Below are positions 1 through 4,251 of a DNA stretch of 5,368 nt, in pieces. The stretch is taken from positions 1-5,368 of the forward strand of contig DASQLD010000192.1 in NCBI GenBank assembly GCA_035630195.1, given 5' to 3'. Every line of letters starts with the position of its first letter. Position 1 is the first letter of the stretch. This stretch comes from DASQDN01 sp035630195. GTDB lineage: Bacteria > Acidobacteriota > Terriglobia > Bryobacterales > Bryobacteraceae. Below the pieces are notes generated by a model. That model searched no databases, was not told where the DNA came from, and saw only the letters and a list, made by a program, of their open reading frames with translations. A program made the translations under genes and the position numbers.

Positions 1-2
1 GC

Positions 3-86
3 GGCGATACCCAATCCGCGATGTCCATGCAAGAAGCCAAGCGCAAGCTCTTTTCCGGCTTCCGCCAGCAACGCAAGAGCGCATGA
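3..86 (+). CDS. C-terminal end of an unidentified protein (cut by left edge)
   Basis: An open frame enters from the left edge and stops at TGA 84-86. The visible tail is 27 residues, ending in SMQEAKRKLFSGFRQQRKSA; it is rich in Lys, Arg and Gln and probably helical. No domain can be recognised in so short a piece, so no function is given. Support is the open frame to the window edge and its plausible amino-acid composition; there is no start codon or ribosome site to test. An ATG overlaps the stop (83-85), but the frame it opens runs through a long hairpin and repeats and does not look like a real downstream gene. The repeat-rich DNA that follows would fit the end of a mobile or island gene, but this is inference. 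Confidence 0.45.
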   Translation, partial: GDTQSAMSMQEAKRKLFSGFRQQRKSA

Positions 87-120
87 GAGAGCCTCGAAAC
101 CCAGAGCGCCGTGGAAATGA

Positions 121-179
121 GGGGCCCTGGAAAACGCGGAAAACCAAATTCAGGTTTCCCAAGCGTTTTCCACGGCCTT
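121..179. repeat. Long imperfect hairpin, TGGAAAACGC/GCGTTTTCCA arms
   Basis: Bases 123-137 (ggccctggaaaacgc) pair with 163-177 (gcgttttccacggcc) at 14 of 15 positions, and two G-T wobbles extend the base (121-122 with 178-179). Inside, 138-145 (ggaaaacc) pairs with 153-159 (ggtttcc) with one bulged base, leaving a loop at 146-152. Bases 160-162 form an internal bulge. The arms can therefore fold almost completely in DNA or RNA. A third copy of the arm, gcgttttccac at 193-203, lies 30 bp after 163-173 and could compete for the left arm. No T-run follows, so this is not a standard intrinsic terminator. A REP-like or MITE-like repeat, or a structure at the end of a mobile element, are the leading readings. 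Confidence 0.65.
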
Positions 180-343
180 GGAAATCGCAACTGCGTTTTC
201 CACATTCCCACCGCGCCGACGGACCTTTGTCTTTTCTCTTTTCCAACGAACCGAAAACCACCCAAAGGAGCCCAACCCTGCGCCCGCTCGACCTTCAAAC
301 CTTCAGGCTCATTCACGGTTTAGAAAATGCTGCACGAGTCTTG

Positions 344-399
344 TCTCACACGAGATGAGCCTGGGCGACGGGTTTGTTTCTCACACAAGATGAGCCTGG
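344..399. repeat. Two 21-bp direct repeats, 35-bp period
   Basis: The 21 bases at 344-364 (tctcacac, then gagatgagcctgg) recur at 379-399 with one mismatch (cga versus caa around 351-353). Both copies are preceded by a ttgt-like run. The last nine bases, atgagcctg, also occur inverted at 304-312 as caggctcat. In the first copy TCTC-acac-GAGA (344-355) forms a small perfect hairpin. Two units are too few for a CRISPR array, and the 14-bp spacer is too short. The pair sits just beyond the 3' end of the PEP-CTERM gene. It could be a protein-binding repeat, a recombination scar or the edge of a repetitive element. Confidence 0.6.
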
Positions 400-424
400 A
401 GGGGCCGGTCCGCAGCCCAACTTC

Positions 425-1150
425 TCAACCCACCGGCTGTCTCATTTTGCGGGGCGGATCCACATTCGGCTGCACCCTGCGCACCACCAAGATTCCAACG
501 AGGATGAACAGTCCCAGTCCGAATGTCCCCGGTTCAGGGGTTGATGCGGAGTACACCAGATTATCGATTTTGAGTGGCGACCAGAGCTGGATACTGCCCT
601 GACTTTGAATTGAGCAACTCGACTGTCCGTTAGCGCATTTGAGGATTCCGCCTGGGTAAATATCCATGCGTGTAAACGGTGCGTTAGATCGGAAACCCAA
701 AAAAAAGTCCGTAGGGATGGTGCTAAAGGTCCTGGGCGTAATATAGTCAGCAGGGTTTTCCAGGATAACAGCGAACCCGTAAGCAGCCAGTATGTCGAAC
801 CCAACCGTCCGAACGGGGTACGGGAACGTTACGCTGAAGCTGACGTTATCGTACCCGTTTTCGGTATGACTAACCAGGCATGTATTACCCGGGGCGCCAC
901 AGTCATCCACTGAATGCAAATAGTAATTAGTTACACCAACGCGTCCCGTCACATTGACACCACTGGGATCGGTTACTCCATCCCCCGTAGAGTAATCGCC
1001 AGCGGGCAGCAACTCGAAGTCCGTTGAGTGGAAGACTGCGCTTGGTTCGGATCCTAGGAATGCCGGTCTAGAGTTGAAATGCGCGAGAATAGACGCATCT
1101 GCAGCAGCAACACAAATCACGAGAAGTTGAATGTGCCCGAAAACTTTCAA
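425..1150 (-). CDS. PEP-CTERM sorting domain protein, exported
   Basis: A 241-residue secreted protein with a short signal peptide (about 1-19, hydrophobic IQLLVICVAAADA, likely cut after Ala). A beta-rich body follows (about 20-200). The C-terminal sorting signal is TPEPGT (204-209), a hydrophobic helix (209-223) and Arg-Arg (224-225). In this family the PEP signal is recognised by an exosortase at the inner membrane, and the protein goes to the cell surface or the exopolysaccharide matrix. Body phrases such as TDFELLPA, PVRTVGFDI and DFFLGFRSNAPFTRMDIY resemble other PEP-CTERM proteins of no known enzymatic role. Two C-X6-C pairs (C84/C91, C172/C179) may form disulfides. The start is TTG: the in-frame stop lies six codons upstream, no internal Met exists before the mature body, and GGAG sits 7 bases upstream. 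Oddly, a 16-residue Pro/basic tail follows the Arg pair. No exosortase gene is in the window. The class call is firm; the function is unknown. Confidence 0.85.
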   Translation of the reverse strand: MKVFGHIQLLVICVAAADASILAHFNSRPAFLGSEPSAVFHSTDFELLPAGDYSTGDGVTDPSGVNVTGRVGVTNYYLHSVDDCGAPGNTCLVSHTENGYDNVSFSVTFPYPVRTVGFDILAAYGFAVILENPADYITPRTFSTIPTDFFLGFRSNAPFTRMDIYPGGILKCANGQSSCSIQSQGSIQLWSPLKIDNLVYSASTPEPGTFGLGLFILVGILVVRRVQPNVDPPRKMRQPVG

Positions 1151-1157
1151 ATGTATA

Positions 1158-1161
1158 CTCC
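1158..1161 (-). promoter_or_regulatory. Ribosome binding site fixing a TTG start
   Basis: On the minus strand GGAG lies 7 bases before the TTG at 1150. It decides the unusual start codon: TAA closes the frame six codons upstream, and no ATG or GTG is available before the signal-peptide core. Confidence 0.6.
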
Positions 1162-1186
1162 GAATTTAAATCGCATTTCAGCGCCT

Positions 1187-1198
1187 GTATGATCATAC
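1187..1198. promoter_or_regulatory. 12-bp perfect palindrome upstream of the PEP-CTERM gene
   Basis: GTATGATCATAC is self-complementary over 12 bases and lies 36 bases upstream of the TTG start. It includes TATGAT, a good match to a -10 box on the minus strand, but I see no convincing -35 hexamer at 16-18 bp. It could be an operator over a core promoter, or chance. No second copy was noticed in the window. Confidence 0.25.
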
Positions 1199-1328
1199 CT
1201 GCGAGCGTTTGCCTATCTCTAAATGGCGCGTTAACTGGCTTCTGATACACGAGATTGCGCCCAGCCAGACGCAGATGCGGTTTATTGCATGGTTCGTTCA
1301 GAGTAGCGGCGTTGGCGAGAATTCCACA

Positions 1329-1469
1329 CTATCCTTCCCAATGAAATAACAAAGCGGCGGCGAGGGCGGCGGGTTCTTCGACGAGGCGGACGGAGTTCTC
1401 CAGAGAAACGACGACCGCGAGGGTATCACGCCCGGCGCGAACGCAAAGCCCGCTTCGGGTGCTGACCAA
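1329..1469 (-). CDS. Possible small ORF or gene remnant after the channel gene (weak)
   Basis: After the channel gene's TAG (1482-1484) the same frame stays open to TAG at 1329-1331. From a TTG at 1469 it would give 46 residues, including RDTLAVVVSLENSVRLVEEP followed by an Ala/Leu-rich segment and FHWEG. The central codons end mostly in G or C (ctc gcg gtc gtc ... gcc ctc gcc gcc), as expected of coding DNA in such a genome. However, there is no Shine-Dalgarno before the TTG, no ATG or GTG start, and no family I recognise. It could be a leftover of a degraded gene, a readthrough extension, or chance. A second 64-residue frame overlaps it on the same strand and looks less gene-like (Ser/Pro-rich). 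Confidence 0.2.
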   Translation of the reverse strand: MVSTRSGLCVRAGRDTLAVVVSLENSVRLVEEPAALAAALLFHWEG

Positions 1470-1481
1470 CGTTGTAAGAAG

Positions 1482-2615
1482 CTATGCCGCATCGCGCGGC
1501 TCCAGCCACGAAAGATCCGGAACAGTCTGACTCAGCAAGATCAGCTCATCGCCTTCACGCAACGGACCTGCTTCCCCGTCAACCGGGTTGAGCATCATCG
1601 TTTCACCGCGATAGAGCCCGATGAGAAGGCAAGCTTTCATACTCGTGCGATCTGGTAGGAATACGTTTGCCGCTGCGACGAAATTCATCCCGATGAGTTG
1701 GGCAGGCGCGGGTACCAGATACATCTCATTGGCGTCACGCCGAACCGATAGCAGCTCTTGATAAACGCGAGTCATGCCATGAAAGAGCGAGGCGCGTGCC
1801 ATCAGCCGCAGTCCGAAGTCAGCGGCCGAGATGACCTCATCGGCGCCGGCCTTGCGCATGTGCGGCAAGTATTTCGGATCCTGGCACTCGGCCACGATGT
1901 TTGGCTGGCGCTCTTGTATGCAAACATTCTTGACGGCGATGCAGCACACGATGGTTTTTCCGTCGGCGTGCTGGTCTTGGCGGTCATCGGACAAGATGAC
2001 GACGGAATGCGCTTTCGCAACCCGGGCGCGGCGCAGGATCACCTCGTTGGTGGGATCACCTTTGACAATGTAGACGTCGTTGAAGGCGGCTTCATCCTGT
2101 TTGTCGGGCAGCACGACTTCGTCGAGTGTTTCGTGAACGATCACGACCGGCCGCTTGTCGACGACGATGCCGCTGTGGACTTCGCGTATCCACTCTAGTG
2201 CTCGCGGCGACCAGTTGCACAGCACGAGATGGTCAGACATTTCAAGATTAGACACGTCACGACTCCTTAGTGAGCGTTCGACCAGGACCGATGCCACGCT
2301 CGCCGTGAACAAACCGGCGAGGGCGACACCAACGACAAGCACGGCGGAAACCACGAGCCGACCAACACGAGAGTTGGGAGCGTCATTGAGCCCGCTGAAG
2401 AGGGTGACCCAGACGTTCCAGAGAGACTCACGCAGCGTAGCGAACGCGGGATTTGTGCCACGCTCCGCAAAGTGGAGTGCAGTGCCGCTGACGAGCCAGA
2501 TCACCACGATAGCGGCTAGGATTTTCCAGACTTGGTGGCGGTTCCATTCCTTAAGCACGCTCAGCAAGGTGGCGCGCCACGACGCGGTGTCCCGAACTCG
2601 GCCGAGTTCGCTCAA
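1482..2615 (-). CDS. Two-TM ion-channel-like membrane protein with RCK/TrkA-N and TrkA-C domains
   Basis: A 377-residue protein with the layout of RCK-gated channels. TM1 is about 31-49, a pore helix and filter region 61-82, TM2 86-108. A Rossmann TrkA-N/RCK domain spans 128-290 (DHLVLCNWSPRALEWI, then VVIVHE, VKGDPTNEVILRRA and VVILSDD). A TrkA-C-like domain is at 297-372. In the family the cytoplasmic domain binds nucleotide or ions and gates the pore. Two features are unusual: the potassium filter TVGYGD is replaced by FSGLND (73-78), and the usual GxGxxG loop reads CNWSPRAL. Both recall the CASTOR/POLLUX-like and 'CNW' TrkA-N proteins, so selectivity is uncertain and a non-potassium channel is possible. 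The start is TTG at 2615: an in-frame TAG lies two codons upstream, AGAGG is 7 bases upstream, and no Met occurs before residue 126. It is divergent from the repressor-exporter operon. Confidence 0.85.
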   Translation of the reverse strand: MSELGRVRDTASWRATLLSVLKEWNRHQVWKILAAIVVIWLVSGTALHFAERGTNPAFATLRESLWNVWVTLFSGLNDAPNSRVGRLVVSAVLVVGVALAGLFTASVASVLVERSLRSRDVSNLEMSDHLVLCNWSPRALEWIREVHSGIVVDKRPVVIVHETLDEVVLPDKQDEAAFNDVYIVKGDPTNEVILRRARVAKAHSVVILSDDRQDQHADGKTIVCCIAVKNVCIQERQPNIVAECQDPKYLPHMRKAGADEVISAADFGLRLMARASLFHGMTRVYQELLSVRRDANEMYLVPAPAQLIGMNFVAAANVFLPDRTSMKACLLIGLYRGETMMLNPVDGEAGPLREGDELILLSQTVPDLSWLEPRDAA

Positions 2616-2622
2616 CCGCTAG

Positions 2623-2627
2623 CCTCT
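2623..2627 (-). promoter_or_regulatory. Ribosome binding site fixing a TTG start (channel gene)
   Basis: AGAGG on the minus strand lies 7 bases before TTG 2615. An in-frame TAG sits between the two, so this is the first start the frame allows. Confidence 0.55.
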
Positions 2628-2643
2628 GCACCGCAGCCACAAC

Positions 2644-2865
2644 TCATATGATTTTCCGTGTTCGTCTTGGACTCTCCAGCATCAGAATACCGCGTTGGCG
2701 ATCCCCGCTGGCGCGTGAGATGGACAATATGAACGCCTTGCCGTCGTGTATCGATGGCTCCTCCTCGGAAGTCTGCGCCGATCCTGTAAGCCTCGCCGGC
2801 CAGCCTTCGATGACAATGATCTCGCAGCTAGAGCCTTCGCGAGGATGAAACACCCTGCTTGACAC
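2644..2865 (-). CDS. Possible 73-residue ORF in the divergent region (weak)
   Basis: From a GTG at 2865 the minus strand reads 73 residues to TGA at 2644, including EIIVIEGWPARLTGSA and FILSISRASGDRQRGILMLE. Third codon positions are richer in G+C (about 63% by hand count) than first or second positions (about 53% each), mildly coding-like. Upstream, the open frame continues through the operator and into the GntR gene, so longer starts are unlikely. The only upstream SD-like bases are a poor GCGGA, and I recognise no family. It could be a gene remnant. A shorter plus-strand frame over the same bases is less credible. Confidence 0.2.
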   Translation of the reverse strand: MSSRVFHPREGSSCEIIVIEGWPARLTGSAQTSEEEPSIHDGKAFILSISRASGDRQRGILMLESPRRTRKII

Positions 2866-2887
2866 ACATATTCCGCTAAGAATTAGC

Positions 2888-2916
2888 TTGTCGTTCGGTG
2901 TACTAGCTGTTATAGT
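2888..2916 (+). promoter_or_regulatory. Sigma-70-type promoter of the repressor-exporter operon
   Basis: TTGTCG (2888-2893), a 17-bp spacer and TATAGT (2911-2916) match a housekeeping promoter well. Six bases follow the -10 box before the GTG at 2923, so transcription should begin at or within a base or two of the start codon. An isolated TTGACA at 2859-2864 lacks a good -10 box at the right distance. Confidence 0.6.
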
Positions 2917-2920
2917 ACAC
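2898..2920. promoter_or_regulatory. Operator: 7-bp perfect inverted repeat, YtrA type
   Basis: GTGTACT (2898-2904) and AGTACAC (2914-2920) are perfect inverted repeats with a 9-bp spacer; read as GTGTA-N13-TACAC they have the geometry reported for the B. subtilis YtrA operator (AGTGTA-13 bp-TACACT, from memory). The right half covers the -10 box at 2911-2916, so binding would block RNA polymerase. A further GTGT at 2921-2924 makes ACACGTGT (2917-2924) a second small palindrome reaching into the start codon. The adjacent GntR gene is the obvious binding partner, implying autorepression. Confidence 0.7.
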
Positions 2921-2922
2921 GT

Positions 2923-3339
2923 GTGATCCCGTTCCGCCTCTCGTTCGAGTCTGGTATTTCGCTCTACGAGCAGGTTGTCTATGCAGCAAAGAAGGCTGTA
3001 ATCGCAGGCCAACTTCGACCGGGCGACCCTTTTCCTTCTGTACGCGCGCTCAGCAAGGAACTAAAGATCAATCCGAACACGGCTCACAAAGTCGTTGGCC
3101 AGCTTGTCTCCGAAGGGCTCATTGAGGTCCGTCCCGGGCTCGGAACCTTTGTTTCTGAACCGGCCCGCTCAACCGCTGCGGAACGGGGCAATCTGCTGGT
3201 GAAGGAACTCGAACAACTGGTCGTCGAAGCCAAGAGACTCGGTCTGGATTTGAACGAAGTCACAGATGCAGTGTGCGCGCATTGGCGGCGGTTGGATGGG
3301 ATGAACGGCGACACCCACGACCGAAGGAGACAAGAATGA
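2923..3339 (+). CDS. GntR-family transcriptional repressor, YtrA subfamily
   Basis: A 138-residue DNA-binding regulator. An N-terminal winged helix-turn-helix (about 10-78) carries the GntR signature: GQLRPGDPFPSVRALSKELK (29-48), the recognition helix region NPNTAHKVVGQLVSEGLIEV (50-69) and the wing PGLGTFV (71-77). A short helical tail (about 85-125) replaces the large ligand domain of FadR or HutC types. That length and tail are characteristic of the YtrA subfamily, which typically represses an adjacent ABC exporter operon. The GTG start at 2923 gives the usual opening IPFRL-ESG-SLYEQV; an in-frame TAG lies at 2884-2886 and no other start codon or Shine-Dalgarno precedes it. With the -10 box ending at 2916, the mRNA is probably leaderless. 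The stop overlaps the ATPase start as ATGA. The inducer is unknown; cell-envelope stress is an inference from ytr. Confidence 0.9.
   Translation: MIPFRLSFESGISLYEQVVYAAKKAVIAGQLRPGDPFPSVRALSKELKINPNTAHKVVGQLVSEGLIEVRPGLGTFVSEPARSTAAERGNLLVKELEQLVVEAKRLGLDLNEVTDAVCAHWRRLDGMNGDTHDRRRQE
3324..3330 (+). promoter_or_regulatory. Ribosome binding site of the ABC ATPase gene
   Basis: AAGGAGA lies 5 bases before ATG 3336 and inside the end of the GntR gene. It fixes the ATPase start at 3336 rather than the GTG at 3273, which would overlap the repressor by 67 bases. The ATGA overlap suggests translational coupling. Confidence 0.75.
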
Positions 3340-4241
3340 GCGATGCTTTAACGGCCACCGATCTACGTAAGCAGTTTCGAAACGCGGTCGCGCTGGAGCA
3401 TGTCAGCCTGACCATTCCGGCAGGAAGCGTCTTCGGACTGGTTGGTCCGAACGGCGCCGGAAAGACCACGATGATCAAGATTCTCATGAACATCCTTTCC
3501 GCAACATCGGGTGAGGCCACGGTGCTCGGTGTGAACTCGGCCAATCTGGGACAGGACGATTACTGCCGCATCGGCTATGTTTCAGAGAATCAGGACATGC
3601 CGGACTGGATGACGGTCAGTTACTTCCTGCGGTACCTGAAGGAGTTCTATCCCTCCTGGGACGAAAAATATGTCGCTGAAGTCGTGCGCCAGTTTGATTT
3701 GCCCGCTGGCCGGGAACTTGGGCATCTGTCACGCGGTATGCGGATGAAGGTCGCGCTTGTCTCATGCCTTGCGTATCGTCCGCGACTCCTTGTTCTCGAT
3801 GAACCCTTCAGCGGCTTGGATCCGTTGGTTCGCGAAGACCTGATCGAAGGATTACTCGACATTGCCGGAGAAACGACAATGTTCATCTCGTCCCACGACC
3901 TCGCCGAGATCGAGAGCTTCGCCAGCCACATCGGGTACCTCGATCGCGGCATTTTGCAGTTTTCCGAGGAGATGACATCGCTAAGCAGCCGTTTTCGCGA
4001 AGTCGAGGTAACACTTGATCCGGCATCCGTTGTTGCTGCGAGAGCCGACTGGCCGGCTAGTTGGATGCGTCCGGAATCCTCGAGCGCCGTAGTACGGTTT
4101 GTGGAAACTCGGTTCGATCCTGAGCGAACGAACGGTGAAATACGGAGGCTCTTCGGAGACGTGAAGCATATCGCTGTGAATCCGATGTCACTCCGGGCGA
4201 TCTTCATTACGATCGCACGCAGTGGCCTCAAGGCAGCATAA
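3336..4241 (+). CDS. ABC transporter ATP-binding protein (ABC-2/YtrB-like)
   Basis: A 301-residue ATPase that should sit on the cytoplasmic face and power the permease encoded next. Motifs in order: Walker A GPNGAGKTT (37-45), Q-loop region IGYVSENQD (79-87), signature LSRGM (131-135), Walker B LLVLDEP (151-157) with catalytic Glu 156, D-loop SGLD (159-162) and H-loop His 187 in SSHD. A C-terminal extension of roughly 80-90 residues (about 215-301) is typical of ABC-2 exporter ATPases. The signature differs from LSGGQ, and Glu 84 stands where the Q-loop Gln is usually found; both occur in YtrB-like proteins as I recall them, so activity is expected. The start is ATG 3336, with ATGA overlap to the repressor and a strong ribosome site. 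The substrate is unknown: peptide antibiotic, lipid or envelope component are family-based guesses. Confidence 0.92.
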   Translation: MSDALTATDLRKQFRNAVALEHVSLTIPAGSVFGLVGPNGAGKTTMIKILMNILSATSGEATVLGVNSANLGQDDYCRIGYVSENQDMPDWMTVSYFLRYLKEFYPSWDEKYVAEVVRQFDLPAGRELGHLSRGMRMKVALVSCLAYRPRLLVLDEPFSGLDPLVREDLIEGLLDIAGETTMFISSHDLAEIESFASHIGYLDRGILQFSEEMTSLSSRFREVEVTLDPASVVAARADWPASWMRPESSSAVVRFVETRFDPERTNGEIRRLFGDVKHIAVNPMSLRAIFITIARSGLKAA

Positions 4242-4251
4242 GGAGAAGGAG
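4240..4251 (+). promoter_or_regulatory. Tandem AAGGAG ribosome binding site before the permease
   Basis: AAGGAG occurs twice in direct tandem (4240-4245 and 4246-4251), the first overlapping the ATPase stop TAA. The first copy has a 6-base spacing to ATG 4252 and is the functional one; the second abuts the start codon. It supports ATG 4252 over the in-frame ATG at 4276. Confidence 0.65.

Larger units (their letters stand above)
87..424. other. Gene-free, repeat-rich stretch
   Basis: About 340 bases without a credible gene. Overlapping plus-strand frames stay open here, but their products are low-complexity Arg/Pro/Phe/Lys peptides that conflict with each other and read through the hairpin at 121-179. 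The stretch is dense in TGGAAA and TTTTCCA words in both orientations (near 112, 128, 166, 179, 196). It also has a short tandem ACCTTCA (291-297, 299-305) and CAGGCTCAT (304-312), which is inverted relative to ATGAGCCTG at 355-363 and 390-398. The structure suggests a repetitive element or its remnant between the left-edge gene and the PEP-CTERM gene. No transposase, clear terminal inverted repeats or target duplication is visible. Confidence 0.5.
1151..1481. other. Intergenic stretch between two minus-strand genes
   Basis: About 330 bases separate the channel gene from the PEP-CTERM gene, too far for simple translational coupling. The PEP-CTERM gene probably has its own promoter here. The right half (1329-1481) has a coding-like minus-strand frame, listed separately. 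The left half (about 1200-1328) shows nothing recognisable. A short GC hairpin (CCCG 1449-1452 with CGGG 1456-1459) follows the channel stop without a clean T-run. Confidence 0.5.
2616..2922. other. Divergent intergenic region between channel gene and repressor-exporter operon
   Basis: About 307 bases between oppositely transcribed genes. The right end (2888-2920) carries a promoter and operator for the operon. No comparable promoter was found for the channel gene: TATTCT and TCATAT on the minus strand near 2650-2690 lack a -35 partner. The middle contains a weak minus-strand ORF, listed separately. Confidence 0.6.

Noticed and set aside
83..358. A 91-codon plus-strand ORF whose ATG overlaps the left-edge gene's TGA
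   Set aside because: Its product is low-complexity, it reads through the long hairpin and repeat cluster, and two other plus-strand frames are equally open here, so it is more likely repeat DNA than a gene.
344..399. Possible CRISPR repeats
   Set aside because: There are only two units, the 14-bp spacer is too short, and there are no cas genes.
1346..1375. GGCGGCGAGGGCGGCGGG low-complexity run
   Set aside because: It is explained by Ala/Leu/Gly-type codons or general GC richness, with no tandem period worth reporting.
1449..1459. Intrinsic terminator after the channel gene
   Set aside because: The stem is only 4 bp (CCCG-CTT-CGGG on the plus strand), and the following minus-strand bases are not a T-run.
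1758..2198. A 146-codon plus-strand ORF
   Set aside because: It lies wholly antisense to the Rossmann domain of the channel gene, which has clear domain structure; such shadow frames are common in GC-rich genes.
2155..2622. A 155-codon plus-strand ORF
   Set aside because: It is antisense to the membrane part of the channel gene, and its Ser/Thr/Arg-rich product is typical of a shadow frame.
2859..2864. Perfect TTGACA -35 hexamer
   Set aside because: At 16-18 bp spacing the candidate -10 boxes (AATTAG, ATTAGC, TTAGCT) are poor; TTGTCG-17-TATAGT just downstream is the better promoter.
3273..3335. Earlier GTG start for the ATPase (21 extra residues)
   Set aside because: It would overlap the repressor heavily, the extra residues do not fit the family, and AAGGAGA with ATGA overlap marks 3336.
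3647..4231. A 194-codon minus-strand ORF
   Set aside because: It is antisense to the ABC ATPase, which carries every conserved motif.
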